Assembly (NCBI RefSeq): GCF_000757885.1
Contig: NZ_JQCR01000003.1
Coordinates: forward strand, 1,984,001-2,048,000
Source of the DNA: Paenibacillus wynnii
GTDB taxonomy: Bacteria > Bacillota > Bacilli > Paenibacillales > Paenibacillaceae
Direction of reading: 5' to 3'
Length of the DNA stretch: 64,000 bases
Numbering within the stretch: the first letter of the stretch is position 1; each line of letters opens with the position of its first letter. The notes under the pieces were generated by a model. That model saw nothing but the letters and a program-made list of their open reading frames with translations, searched no databases and was not told the origin of the DNA. Of this stretch, positions 50,703-59,376 are shown one piece after another. Both the position numbers and the translations under genes were made by a program.

Positions 50703-51560
50703 CTATTCCAAGCCACGGCGCCGTTTTGCCGCAATCAGCGTATTGCTCATGAGCATAGTTATAGTCATCGGACCCACACCGCCTGGAACAGGTGTAATAT
50801 ATCCGGCAACTTCTTTCGCGCTTTCATAATCCACATCTCCTGCAAGCTTGCCGTTATCCAGTCGGTTCATACCAACGTCGATTACGACAGCTCCCGGCTT
50901 CACAAAAGAGGCATCGATAAAGTTAGCACGGCCAATGGCTACTACCAGAATGTCCGCCTGAAGGCATAACTCAGCCATGTTTGCTGTGCGGGAATGGCAC
51001 ATGGTTACAGTAGCATTTTCTCTCTGAAGCAATAGGGAGACTGGCTTTCCTACAATATTGCTGCGTCCGATAACTACTGCGTGTTTGCCAGACAATCCCG
51101 TTCCGGTCCGTTTGATCAATTCAATAACCCCTGCCGGAGTACAAGGGAGCAGACTGTCATCACCAATAACAAGATTACCTACATTGACAGGATGAAAGCC
51201 ATCCACATCCTTCTCCACAGCGATCGCATTAATAACCGCTTTCTCATCAATATGCTTAGGCAGCGGGAGCTGAACTAGAATCCCATCAATCTCGTTGCGG
51301 CTGTTCAAATCATCTATCATAGCGAGCAGTTCTTCCTGCGAAGTGGAAGCAGACAGTCTGTGCACCTCGGAATAGAAGCCTAAATTAACACAAGACTTCT
51401 CCTTATTCCGCACATATACCTGCGAAGCTGGATCTTCTCCTACCAGTACTACGGCAAGACCTGGCTGTGCACCACGTTCTGAGAGTAACGCAACCTCCCG
51501 GGCAATGTCGATACGAATTTCATCCGATACTTGTTTACCGCTGATGATTGCTGCTGTCAT
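50703..51560 (-). CDS. folD: Bifunctional methylenetetrahydrofolate dehydrogenase/cyclohydrolase FolD
   Basis: A 285-residue enzyme interconverting methylene-, methenyl- and formyl-tetrahydrofolate with NADP. Conserved sequence: PGLAVVLVGEDPASQVYVRNKEK (with active-site Lys, about residues 33-55), ILVQLPLPKHID, VVIGRSNIVGKPVSLLL and the C-terminal TPVPGGVGPMT. GGGAGAAG precedes the ATG. It follows nusB by 31 bases and is in the operon nusB-folD-xseA-xseB-ispA. Confidence 0.97.
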   Translation of the reverse strand: MTAAIISGKQVSDEIRIDIAREVALLSERGAQPGLAVVLVGEDPASQVYVRNKEKSCVNLGFYSEVHRLSASTSQEELLAMIDDLNSRNEIDGILVQLPLPKHIDEKAVINAIAVEKDVDGFHPVNVGNLVIGDDSLLPCTPAGVIELIKRTGTGLSGKHAVVIGRSNIVGKPVSLLLQRENATVTMCHSRTANMAELCLQADILVVAIGRANFIDASFVKPGAVVIDVGMNRLDNGKLAGDVDYESAKEVAGYITPVPGGVGPMTITMLMSNTLIAAKRRRGLE

Positions 51561-51591
51561 GACAGACTTCTCCCCTTTGTGTATAAGTGAA

Positions 51592-52044
51592 TTAAGAATT
51601 GCTTTCTTTGATGGTATCGAGCTCTTGAATCATTTTACCTAGTACACCGTTTACGAACTTGCCGGAATCATCGGTCCCGAAATGCTTAGCCAGATCGATA
51701 GCCTCGTTGACAGCTACCTTCGCCGGCACATCATTGGCAAAGATCATTTCAAAGGTGGCCAAACGCAGAATTTGCCGATCTACCCGTGACAGACGACTCA
51801 TTTGCCAGCCCTTCAAATAGTGCTCAAGAATATCATCAATGGCAACCTTATGCTCCCAGATTCCATTTACATGCTCGACTACATAATGCTTCAGTTGAAT
51901 TTCGTCTGTAATCACAACTTCGGATTCGTTCTCATCAGAAGCTTCCTGGAGCAAAATTTCTACCGCCTCAGCACTCTCCACTTCGTTCATTTCCATCTGA
52001 TACAAGCTTTGCACAATGATTTCTCTAGCTATACGTCTTTTCAT
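51592..52044 (-). CDS. nusB: Transcription antitermination factor NusB
   Basis: A 150-residue all-helical RNA-binding protein which, with S10 (NusE), forms part of the rRNA antitermination complex. N-terminal RRIAREIIVQSLYQME and the C-terminal LAKHFGTDDSGKFVNGVLGKM are diagnostic. Strong site AGGAGG before ATG 52044. It is the first gene of the folD-xseA operon and is separated from the asp23 cluster by a terminator. The middle contains an acidic insertion (about residues 33-45). Confidence 0.95.
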   Translation of the reverse strand: MKRRIAREIIVQSLYQMEMNEVESAEAVEILLQEASDENESEVVITDEIQLKHYVVEHVNGIWEHKVAIDDILEHYLKGWQMSRLSRVDRQILRLATFEMIFANDVPAKVAVNEAIDLAKHFGTDDSGKFVNGVLGKMIQELDTIKESNS

Positions 52045-52142
52045 GTATTTCCTCCTACAATTATTAGAACCATTATTCTAATTAAATTAATCTTATAGTC
52101 TTAGCTTGTCCTACATTGAGGCTTTCCACCAAGGGTCTTATA

Positions 52143-52224
52143 TTAAAAAAACCGCGCCGTCTTTCTTCTTTGGGCTAACAAAATATAAACAACAAACTGC
52201 CCCGGAAGAAAGACTATCGCGGTT
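52143..52224 (-). terminator. Terminator of the accB-accC-asp23-amaP-DUF2273 run
   Basis: On the minus strand AACCGCG and GTCTTTCTTC pair with GAAGAAAGAC and GCGGTT around a 36-base loop, followed by TTTTTTAAT. The upstream arm begins at the DUF2273 stop codon. Confidence 0.75.
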
Positions 52225-52457
52225 CACTTGAAAGGACGCCAACGGCCAGACAGCCACTGAACAAATTCCTGCCACTGAAACAGCGGAGCTTGCGCATGGT
52301 CTTTTCTTTTGCCGAGCGTATACCCTATGAACACAACCAGTGCAAAGAACAGCATATCCCAAAAACCACTTAATAGATAAATCAACCCGAGAAAGATACC
52401 GAAGGCCACTCCGGCAATTCTACCCCCGTGACTTCCCCATACTTCTTTCCAAGACAT
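52224..52457 (-). CDS. DUF2273 small membrane protein
   Basis: A 77-residue protein with two membrane segments (about residues 13-30 and 32-48) joined by a tight turn, DUF2273 type. Such genes sit beside amaP and asp23 in many Gram-positives and are thought to belong to the membrane-anchored Asp23 cell-envelope stress system. GAGGTGAG precedes the ATG, and it starts 15 bases after amaP. Confidence 0.85.
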   Translation of the reverse strand: MSWKEVWGSHGGRIAGVAFGIFLGLIYLLSGFWDMLFFALVVFIGYTLGKRKDHAQAPLFQWQEFVQWLSGRWRPFK

Positions 52458-52472
52458 AAGGGAAACTCACCT

Positions 52473-53021
52473 CTATTCCACTCGACTTTTGAAGCTTGGA
52501 GATTGAGTAAGATTAGCAATATACACAGATACATCAGCTACAGGAATCCCTGTAGTCTCCTGCACAAAATCATGCACTTGACGCTGAACTTCGGTTGTAA
52601 GCAACGGCAGGGAATGCTCCCCATCGACTACAGCACGAATCATAATCTCAAGGCCGGCCTGGGAGACACGAATACGCGATTTCAGGTCTCGGATTCCCTT
52701 GACCTTACCGGCAGCCTTCAAACTGAGATTCTCAATCGTTTCCATGGAAATCTGTATATCCCCATATTCCGTCCGCTGATCCACAGAAGGCATGGAAGCC
52801 CGGTCACGGCGAAGGGAGATATAAAAGAATCGGATGCTGAGCAAGAAGAGAACAACAGCTACAGATATCGCAGCAATATACATGGTTGGTCCATCCTTGA
52901 TCTTCAGATTCTCAGGAATGACGCCGCTTAATAGGAGGATGGCAATTACAGATAATATTCCGATACTTAAGCTGTAGATAAACAGCAGAAGTCTGTCCAA
53001 AATTTTCGCCAAGAGTCTCAC
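52473..53021 (-). CDS. amaP: Alkaline shock response membrane anchor protein AmaP
   Basis: A 182-residue protein with two N-terminal membrane helices (residues 10-33 and 46-68) and a cytoplasmic Asp23-like C-terminal domain (ETIENLSLKAAGKVKGIRDL). AmaP tethers Asp23 to the membrane. The start is uncertain: GTG 53021 is only two bases after AAGGAGG, while TTG 53009 has an eleven-base spacing. It lies between asp23 and DUF2273 in one run. Confidence 0.87.
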   Translation of the reverse strand: MRLLAKILDRLLLFIYSLSIGILSVIAILLLSGVIPENLKIKDGPTMYIAAISVAVVLFLLSIRFFYISLRRDRASMPSVDQRTEYGDIQISMETIENLSLKAAGKVKGIRDLKSRIRVSQAGLEIMIRAVVDGEHSLPLLTTEVQRQVHDFVQETTGIPVADVSVYIANLTQSPSFKSRVE

Positions 53022-53041
53022 AACCTCCTTAAATTAGAGTA

Positions 53042-53069
53042 AACCCTCGACTTTTCTGTCGGGGGTTTA
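53042..53069 (-). other. Intercistronic hairpin between asp23 and amaP
   Basis: AAACCCTCGAC (53042-53052) pairs with GTCGGGGGTTT (53059-53069), one wobble. No T-run follows on the minus strand (ACTCTAATTT), so it is more likely an mRNA stability or processing element, or a leaky terminator that would lower amaP relative to asp23. Confidence 0.5.
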
Positions 53070-53089
53070 TTTTGAAGAGTGGGGACCTG

Positions 53090-53497
53090 TTATTTCACAC
53101 GGAGATAAGCGTCTGTCTCTTCGATCTTGTCAGCATTTCTGAACTGAACGTCATGAATATGAACGTTCACTTCCACAACAGTCAAGCCTGTCATGGTCTC
53201 GATAGAACGCTTAACGTTACGTTGAATCTCTGCTGCTACCTCAGGAAGACGATTGCCGTATTCAATAATAACAGATACATCTACTGCAGCCTCACGTTGG
53301 CCAACCTCAACCTTAACACCTTTAGAGAGGTTCTTACGTCCAAGAAGCTCAACAATTCCTCCAGCGAAGCCTCCGCTCATTCCGGCAACGCCTTTAACTT
53401 CTACAGTCGCAAGACCTGCAATAATCTCAATCACTTCTGGTGCGATTTGGATCTCACCGATTTCCGTCCGTTCGTATTCTGTCGGCAATGTACTCAT
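53090..53497 (-). CDS. Asp23/Gls24 family envelope stress protein
   Basis: A 135-residue Asp23/Gls24 (YqhY-like) protein: GEIQIAPEVIEIIAGLATVE near the N-terminus and DVSVIIEYGNRLPEVAAEIQ in the middle. In B. subtilis yqhY also follows accC and influences acetyl-CoA carboxylase function, so the neighbourhood supports that role; in staphylococci Asp23 is a membrane-associated envelope stress protein. ATG 53497 with GTGTGGAG upstream. Confidence 0.9.
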   Translation of the reverse strand: MSTLPTEYERTEIGEIQIAPEVIEIIAGLATVEVKGVAGMSGGFAGGIVELLGRKNLSKGVKVEVGQREAAVDVSVIIEYGNRLPEVAAEIQRNVKRSIETMTGLTVVEVNVHIHDVQFRNADKIEETDAYLRVK

Positions 53498-53615
53498 CTT
53501 AGACTCCACACCCTTCAACAAAAAGTTGTTCATGATTTCAAGCAGCGAAAGCACGTCTCTTATTAAACATACTATATCATTTGGAGAACTTTATGACAAA
53601 CAAAGTGAAATTGAC

Positions 53616-54959
53616 TTAAACTTCATATTCCTCGAGGAATTTAATGTCAAAGCTTCCGTCCAAAAATACAGGATGCTCCAATAATTTCTGATGGAACGGA
53701 ATCGTTGTATGTATTCCCTCCACCGCGAATTCACCCAAAGCCCTTTTCATCTTCGCAATGGCTTCCTGACGTGTTGGAGCCCATACAATCAGCTTCGCAA
53801 TCATGGAATCGTAGAACGGGGAGATTGTATAACCGGGATAAGCAGCACTGTCGACTCGAACACCAAGACCGCCCGGCGGCAGATAAAATCCTATTTTGCC
53901 CGGTGAAGGCATAAAGTTACGGTCAGGGTCTTCCGCATTAATGCGGCATTCCATAGACCAGCCATTAATCACAATGTCCTCTTGAGTGAAGGAAAGTGGA
54001 TTCCCCTCTGCTACAGAGATCATTTCCTTAATCAAATCTACACCGGTTACCATTTCGGTTACCGGATGCTCCACTTGAATACGGGTGTTCATTTCCATGA
54101 AATAAAACTGTCCATCAGACCCCAGCAAAAATTCCAAGGTGCCTGCACCAGAATAGTTCACTGCTAAAGCTGCACGTACGGCTGCTTCACCCATGGCCTC
54201 CCGGGTTTCAGGTGTCAAAACGGAGCAAGGGGCTTCCTCAACAAGCTTCTGGCGGCGGCGTTGTACAGAGCAATCGCGTTCGCCCAAATGCACCACATTA
54301 CCATGGTTATCGGCAATAATCTGAATCTCTACGTGCTTCATTCCCGTAAGGAATTTCTCCAGATATACGCCGGCATTGCCGAAGGCTTTCTGAGCTTCCT
54401 GTTGAGCGGCAGTAATTTGTTTCACCAAGGATTCTTCATCCTCGGCAATACGGATACCCTTACCACCGCCGCCTGCTGTAGCCTTAACAATAATAGGATA
54501 ACCGATATCCCGGCCCAGCATAATGGCTTCTTCTACATCCTCAACAATTCCGTCAGAGCCTGGAATAATCGGAACGCCCGCCAGCTTCATAGTATCCTTA
54601 GCTACGGCTTTATCTCCCATACGGGTAATGGCTTCCGGTGAAGGACCAATAAAGATAATATTACAGGATCCGCAGATCTCTGCGAAATCGGCATTCTCAG
54701 CCAAAAAACCATAGCCGGGATGAATAGCATCACATTCCGTCAAGGTGGCTACACTCATAATATTTGTAAAGTTCAGATAACTGTCCTTGGACGAAGTCGG
54801 ACCGATGCAGTAAGCTTCATCTGCCAGCCGGACATGCAGGGAGTCCCGGTCAGGTTCTGAATAAACCGCCACAGTGGATATGCCAAGCTCACGGCATGCC
54901 CTGATAATGCGGACCGCTATTTCGCCGCGGTTGGCGATCAGCACTTTTTGAATGTTCAT
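53616..54959 (-). CDS. accC: Acetyl-CoA carboxylase, biotin carboxylase subunit
   Basis: A 447-residue ATP-grasp biotin carboxylase. N-terminal KVLIANRGEIAVRIIRAC, the glycine-rich ATP loop KATAGGGGKGIRI (about residues 159-171), and the catalytic region MEMNTRIQVEHPVTEMVTG. It carboxylates biotin on AccB in the first step of fatty acid synthesis. It follows accB by 46 bases. GGGAGG precedes the ATG. Length is typical. Confidence 0.97.
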   Translation of the reverse strand: MNIQKVLIANRGEIAVRIIRACRELGISTVAVYSEPDRDSLHVRLADEAYCIGPTSSKDSYLNFTNIMSVATLTECDAIHPGYGFLAENADFAEICGSCNIIFIGPSPEAITRMGDKAVAKDTMKLAGVPIIPGSDGIVEDVEEAIMLGRDIGYPIIVKATAGGGGKGIRIAEDEESLVKQITAAQQEAQKAFGNAGVYLEKFLTGMKHVEIQIIADNHGNVVHLGERDCSVQRRRQKLVEEAPCSVLTPETREAMGEAAVRAALAVNYSGAGTLEFLLGSDGQFYFMEMNTRIQVEHPVTEMVTGVDLIKEMISVAEGNPLSFTQEDIVINGWSMECRINAEDPDRNFMPSPGKIGFYLPPGGLGVRVDSAAYPGYTISPFYDSMIAKLIVWAPTRQEAIAKMKRALGEFAVEGIHTTIPFHQKLLEHPVFLDGSFDIKFLEEYEV

Positions 54960-55005
54960 GCGTTTCCTCCCAAAAGTTATGCATACTTCTCGTTCCCTAT
55001 AAATG

Positions 55006-55512
55006 TTACTCTGGTTTCACCAAAAACAGCGGCTGGCCGTATTCTACCAGTTGGCCATTCTCAGCCAGCACGGAAACGATTTCACCTTTAATCTCAGCTT
55101 CCAGTTCATTCATAAGCTTCATCGCTTCAATAATACAAACCGTTGATTTCTCACTCACACGATCGCCAACACTTACGAAGGAAGGCAACTCAGGAGATGC
55201 AGCACTGTAAAACGTACCTACCATGGGAGATACGATCTTATGTAATGGGCCCTCTTCAGGCAAAGATGATGGTTGCGGTGTAACAGGAACCTCACTCACA
55301 GGATGTGCTGCTTGCTGCGGATTCAGCGGTTGGTGGGCAGGCGTAAAGGGATAGGCATAAGGAGTCACCTGAACTGCTGCACCTTCAGCTTCAGTGCGAT
55401 CCGGTTTACGAATAGCCAGCTTCATACCTTCGCTTTCAATCTCCAACTCGTGCACGGAGGATGTTTGGTCCAGCAATTTAATCAATTCCTTAATTTCGCT
55501 TAACTTGAACAT
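55006..55512 (-). CDS. accB: Acetyl-CoA carboxylase biotin carboxyl carrier protein
   Basis: A 168-residue biotin carboxyl carrier protein. The N-terminal part (KLSEIKELIKLLDQTSVHELE-type, residues 2-24) is followed by a proline/alanine-rich linker (about 45-90) and the biotinyl domain with the biotinylated Lys in IEAMKLMNE. Expression may be governed by the leader hairpins upstream. AAGGAG lies about ten bases before ATG 55512. First gene of accB-accC. Confidence 0.96.
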   Translation of the reverse strand: MFKLSEIKELIKLLDQTSSVHELEIESEGMKLAIRKPDRTEAEGAAVQVTPYAYPFTPAHQPLNPQQAAHPVSEVPVTPQPSSLPEEGPLHKIVSPMVGTFYSAASPELPSFVSVGDRVSEKSTVCIIEAMKLMNELEAEIKGEIVSVLAENGQLVEYGQPLFLVKPE

Positions 55513-55539
55513 ACTTTAGTTCACTCCTTCAGCTGTCTC

Positions 55540-55608
55540 GCGAAGCCACTCTTCTTACCAAAAAGAAGAAACCGCTTCGCCGTCCACAGAGGGACGGTAT
55601 CCGTTTCT
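55540..55608 (-). promoter_or_regulatory. Candidate transcription attenuator in the accB leader
   Basis: Minus-strand leader RNA can form a terminator: AGAAACGG with CCGTTTCT-type pairing and an inner CCGTCC/GGACGG stem (arms within 55567-55608) followed by TCTTTTT. An alternative hairpin, GCGAAGC (55574-55580) with GCTTCGC (55540-55546) plus inner AAGAAG/CTTCTT arms (55563-55568, 55551-55556), uses part of the terminator's 3' arm, so the two exclude each other. Confidence 0.5.
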
Positions 55609-55672
55609 CGTAAAAATATAAGTAAAGTATATAGAAGCCCAGACTTTCTTATATTCCAAGATAACTTTATGT

Positions 55673-55700
55673 ATTATATCACAATCGCTAGAAATGGAAA
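55673..55700 (-). promoter_or_regulatory. Candidate sigma-A promoter of accBC
   Basis: Minus strand TATAAT (55673-55678) with a weak -35 TTTCCA (55695-55700) at 16 bases. It would yield a leader of about 150 bases containing the hairpins at 55540-55608. Confidence 0.45.
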
Positions 55701-55726
55701 GAGCCCGGGATAACCCGAGCCCTTTC
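55697..55726 (-). terminator. Terminator of the spoIIIA operon
   Basis: GAAAGAGCCCGGG (55697-55709) pairs with CCCGAGCCCTTTC (55714-55726) including two wobble pairs; it lies 31 bases after spoIIIAH. Confidence 0.75.
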
Positions 55727-55756
55727 GTCATATTTCTCTGATTTCATCCGCTGATA

Positions 55757-56608
55757 TTACTCGGATACGTATTGTACACTGATCTTGTCCTGAGTTACGC
55801 TCAACTCTTTCATTACTAGATCGATGATGCCTACCGCCTGCTTCACGTCCAGCTTGTCGCTGAGCACGACTACCTTGTAAGTATCATCCTTCTCTTCTTT
55901 AACGATAGCTTCGCCATATTTAAGCTGCAACTTCTCTTCAATACCCGTAATTTTGGATTCTTTTTCCTCTAGATTACGCAGTTGCTCTGATGCCATGGCA
56001 TTATCCGCCGGTGTTTTATCCATATCATTGATCAGAGCAAGCAAATCGTTTTGATCTTTTAGATTTTTCTGTTCACGCTCATATAGGTAGTTGGTGAACA
56101 TGCTGCTGGCAGAGACGCTTTGGGAAGCAACTTCATCCAGGATAGCAGCATCATCTTTAACCACTGGTTTGTCGGCAGAGGCAGAAGCGTCTTTGTCTTT
56201 TACTGCTGTATCCTTCACAGGATCTTTGGTAGTCTCAGAGGTTGCAGCGGCCTGTTCCGAGGCCAACGGGTCCTTAACTGCTGTGTCTGTGACTACGTCA
56301 TCTTTAGAGCTATTCGTAGCTGTGTCTGTGGAAGTGTCTGTAGCAACAGCTCCCGAATCGGCAGCAGTGTCGGGATCAGTGACGACGTTACCGTCTTTCA
56401 CCACTTCGTTAATAACTACACCGCCATCCCCTACCGATGGGAGTGTTGAACCCCCCGCATCCTTTACCTTCCCTTCAACCTGCATGGTTCCTGCTGTCTC
56501 AGTAGGTGCAGATACACCAGAATCCTCAGTAAATAAATAGTATGCCGAGAGAACTACCATTAAGCTAAGCATGGATACCAACCAGATTGTTTGTCTTTTA
56601 CCGTTCAT
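55757..56608 (-). CDS. spoIIIAH: Stage III sporulation protein AH
   Basis: A 283-residue protein with one N-terminal membrane helix (residues 7-25) and a C-terminal YscJ/FliF-like ring domain (about 170-283), which pairs with forespore SpoIIQ to build the feeding-tube channel. It is longer than the 218 residues of B. subtilis because of a low-complexity linker of Asp, Thr, Ala, Val and Lys (about residues 60-155, with repeated KDTAVKD/KDPxA units). AAGGAGGAG precedes the ATG. It is the last spoIIIA gene. Confidence 0.93.
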   Translation of the reverse strand: MNGKRQTIWLVSMLSLMVVLSAYYLFTEDSGVSAPTETAGTMQVEGKVKDAGGSTLPSVGDGGVVINEVVKDGNVVTDPDTAADSGAVATDTSTDTATNSSKDDVVTDTAVKDPLASEQAAATSETTKDPVKDTAVKDKDASASADKPVVKDDAAILDEVASQSVSASSMFTNYLYEREQKNLKDQNDLLALINDMDKTPADNAMASEQLRNLEEKESKITGIEEKLQLKYGEAIVKEEKDDTYKVVVLSDKLDVKQAVGIIDLVMKELSVTQDKISVQYVSE

Positions 56609-56667
56609 TGTGACTCCTCCTTTGTTTTACTTGCGCTTAACCACTCCGGGAAAATCTTGACTTTCCC

Positions 56668-57309
56668 TCATTCCTGTTTACGCGGTACTACGGATATACG
56701 GTAAACCGGAACATTCAAGCCTTTCTCCACCGCTTGTTCAATCAGGCCGCGGACCACTTTATTCTCGGCACCTTTAGCAACTACGAGCACTCCTCGCACC
56801 TGAGGTTTGATTCTCTTGGTAATAATAGGCGTTTCATCGCCGGATTGAGTATAAGTAACGATCTCGCCATCTCTTGTGTACTGCGTAGTATGTCGTTTTC
56901 CACCGTTGGCATCTGTTTCATCACTAAGCTCCTGAGAGTCATTCATATGCTTCTGAACAACAATTTCCTCCGTGGAATCTACTGTTACCATGATGTCTAC
57001 GGTACCTACACCAACGATTTTCTCCAGGATCTCCTTCGTCCGATTCTCCATCGCAAGTTCGATACTGTCGAAGGAATTGGGAGCTGGAAGATCCCCTTGC
57101 TGCAACGCCGTTTGTGTGGTTTCACTGATCGGAGGTTCCCGGCCCGTATTCTCATTATCCAGTTTCTTTACATTAACGAAAGAATTAAACAGCATTATTG
57201 CTGCTCCGAGCAGACCCAGAATAATCAGCCAACGAAACGTTTGGCTTCTCTTTGGACTTCCAGACCCGCCTCCGGCCCACTGCTCCAGCTTTTTCAGCCA
57301 TTTGCCCAC
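56668..57309 (-). CDS. spoIIIAG: Stage III sporulation protein AG
   Basis: A 213-residue protein with a single membrane helix (residues 25-47) and an extracellular ring-building motif domain that forms a large oligomeric ring in the channel between mother cell and forespore (VGTVDIMVTVDSTEEIVV, QVRGVLVVAKGAEN). GTG start with GGAGGG seven bases upstream. It lies 59 bases before spoIIIAH. Confidence 0.94.
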   Translation of the reverse strand: MGKWLKKLEQWAGGGSGSPKRSQTFRWLIILGLLGAAIMLFNSFVNVKKLDNENTGREPPISETTQTALQQGDLPAPNSFDSIELAMENRTKEILEKIVGVGTVDIMVTVDSTEEIVVQKHMNDSQELSDETDANGGKRHTTQYTRDGEIVTYTQSGDETPIITKRIKPQVRGVLVVAKGAENKVVRGLIEQAVEKGLNVPVYRISVVPRKQE

Positions 57310-57356
57310 TTTTCATCCCTCCTCCACAGCTTTGGTATGAACCCAACTTTATATTT

Positions 57357-58088
57357 TTATAGTTTAGCTGCGTCACCCTGGCTGCTCCGCACCTTAATTA
57401 CTTCTGCATCCAAACCCCACCTTGTTTCGAGCAGCTTCGAAATAGCTTTTGCTTGCGCTTGATCCGCCTCATCAATGTAATCATCGGACTCCATTGCAGC
57501 ACCCTTTGAAGTGACCTCTTCTGTTGTAGCAGTGTTAACTTCAATCTTTTTTACAGGGGTAATGACAATAGGCTCAGTGACGTCACTTCGTTCGACTGCT
57601 GCTATTGGCTCAGGCAATTGAACTGTAACCGATGTAATAGCAGGCACGGCTTCAGTACCGGGGCTTTCCGGTTCTTGCATGGCCAATGCCACGGTAACCT
57701 GAACTCCTTTTCCCCCTGTTTCCGATATAATTTGATCTTTCATCTGTCCGGCAATTTCGTTTGCAGCGATTTCCAGAGTATGCTTCTGCTGTCCCTGCGC
57801 CAGCTTTTGTCCGTCCGCCAGTATCTGCTGCAAGGTTCCCGCTCCTTGTCCTCCGCTTGAGAGAAGACCCTCCTGTGAGCTCTGCTGATCCATAGCAAGA
57901 CTCAATTCTGAGATGGCATCCCCCTTTAGCAGCGAGACAATCGGACTAAGCATGGTGAGTAAAACAAGAAGACTAAGGACGAGTCTGGCATAACGCTCCA
58001 TCGATTTGCTCGGAAGAAGCATTTCCACGAAGGAAGCCAGCAGTACGACAAGAATAATTTCTCTTAACCATCCGCCTAACCAGGTCAT
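57357..58088 (-). CDS. spoIIIAF: Stage III sporulation protein AF
   Basis: A 243-residue protein with two N-terminal membrane helices (residues 10-28 and 38-55) and a soluble C-terminal domain ending in the channel space. The linker is longer than in B. subtilis (206 residues). ATG 58088 has AAGGAGG immediately upstream; an upstream in-frame start at 58109 would overlap spoIIIAE but has a weaker site. Part of the eight-gene operon. Confidence 0.92.
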   Translation of the reverse strand: MTWLGGWLREIILVVLLASFVEMLLPSKSMERYARLVLSLLVLLTMLSPIVSLLKGDAISELSLAMDQQSSQEGLLSSGGQGAGTLQQILADGQKLAQGQQKHTLEIAANEIAGQMKDQIISETGGKGVQVTVALAMQEPESPGTEAVPAITSVTVQLPEPIAAVERSDVTEPIVITPVKKIEVNTATTEEVTSKGAAMESDDYIDEADQAQAKAISKLLETRWGLDAEVIKVRSSQGDAAKL

Positions 58089-58105
58089 GAACCCCCTCCT
58101 TAAGC

Positions 58106-59335
58106 TCACCTCATCATGACGGTGACATTGCCGGCAGTCAGCATAATCGTGACGGCCAGAAAGAACATTAGTGAGACCGCAGCCAGGGCCGCGAACACGT
58201 AAATCATGCTTTTACCAATCGTCTGCAGGCAGGACACAATCGGTGTCTCACCCAGAGGCTGCATCACAGCCGCTGCAACATTATATATAAGGGCCAGGAC
58301 CAATATTTTGATCGCCGGAAAAGCACACAGGAACAAAATAATGATAACGCCCGATAATCCGATGGCGTTCTTTACCAGCAGTGACGCGGAGATAACCGTA
58401 TCCGTCGCATCCGCGAACATTTTGCCGACAACCGGAACAAAATTCCCTGTTATATACTTAGCGGCTCGGATGGTCACCCCATCGGTTACGGAGCTGGTGA
58501 TCCCCTTCACAGAGATAACTCCCAGAAAAACAGTCAGCAATATGCCGAGTAAACCTACCCCTATGTTCCGCAGTAAATTGGCCAGATGCGTCAGCTTGTA
58601 TTTATCCGACATCGAACTTACCAGATGCAATACTGCCGAGAAGAACAGAAGAGGGAATACAATGGTGTGAATCAAAGTGCCAACCGTATGAATCATAAAG
58701 ACTATGAGCGGATGAGTGACTGAGACGGTCACAATATTGCCCATGGAAGCCAGCAGTGCGAATAGCAGTGGAATCATCGCCATCATGAAGTCAATCATTC
58801 GATCAATAGCATCTTTCGCATAACCTATAGCAATGTTGAAGCTGTTAACGGCGATAACTAATACCACCATGTAACAAAGGGTATAAGCCACCTTGCTGAC
58901 GGTTTGCCGTTCAAAGGCGGTTTGAAGGGTCTCCAAAATCATGCTGAGCACACTGATCATCACAATGGTCACAAGCAGCTTGCCGTTATACAAAACTTCA
59001 TGCCACATGTAAGCGCCGAGACTGGAGAGTACACTTTTTAGACTAAGACCGTCATCACCTGGCACCAGCATGTCCATAAGCGAGGGAGTAGCTCCATCCG
59101 GAAAAAAACCGCCGTAATCCTTCATTAGCTGATCCCAGTACTTTTCCACGCCATCTTTTGGCAGATCCTCAATCTGCCCTCTCACCCATCCGTCAACAGG
59201 GGAACTTGAGGGATTACCAGCAGGAGAAGAGGAGCCGTAGGCCGTACCTATAAACCAAGGGAACAGTGAGCAGCAGAGCAGCAGAAGCAGCACCAGCACT
59301 ATTTTTGGGGGTCGGAAATGTTGACGTACAAGCAT
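58106..59335 (-). CDS. spoIIIAE: Stage III sporulation protein AE
   Basis: A 409-residue polytopic protein with a cleavable or anchoring signal segment (residues 12-34), a short extracytoplasmic region, and about seven more membrane helices. It is thought to be the permease-like core of the SpoIIIA-SpoIIQ complex. GGGAGG precedes ATG 59335. It is 17 bases before spoIIIAF and 41 bases after spoIIIAD. Confidence 0.95.
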   Translation of the reverse strand: MLVRQHFRPPKIVLVLLLLLCCSLFPWFIGTAYGSSSPAGNPSSSPVDGWVRGQIEDLPKDGVEKYWDQLMKDYGGFFPDGATPSLMDMLVPGDDGLSLKSVLSSLGAYMWHEVLYNGKLLVTIVMISVLSMILETLQTAFERQTVSKVAYTLCYMVVLVIAVNSFNIAIGYAKDAIDRMIDFMMAMIPLLFALLASMGNIVTVSVTHPLIVFMIHTVGTLIHTIVFPLLFFSAVLHLVSSMSDKYKLTHLANLLRNIGVGLLGILLTVFLGVISVKGITSSVTDGVTIRAAKYITGNFVPVVGKMFADATDTVISASLLVKNAIGLSGVIIILFLCAFPAIKILVLALIYNVAAAVMQPLGETPIVSCLQTIGKSMIYVFAALAAVSLMFFLAVTIMLTAGNVTVMMR

Positions 59336-59376
59336 GATTTCTCCTCCCGGTTCACTTAGGTGGGGGACTACTTCAC

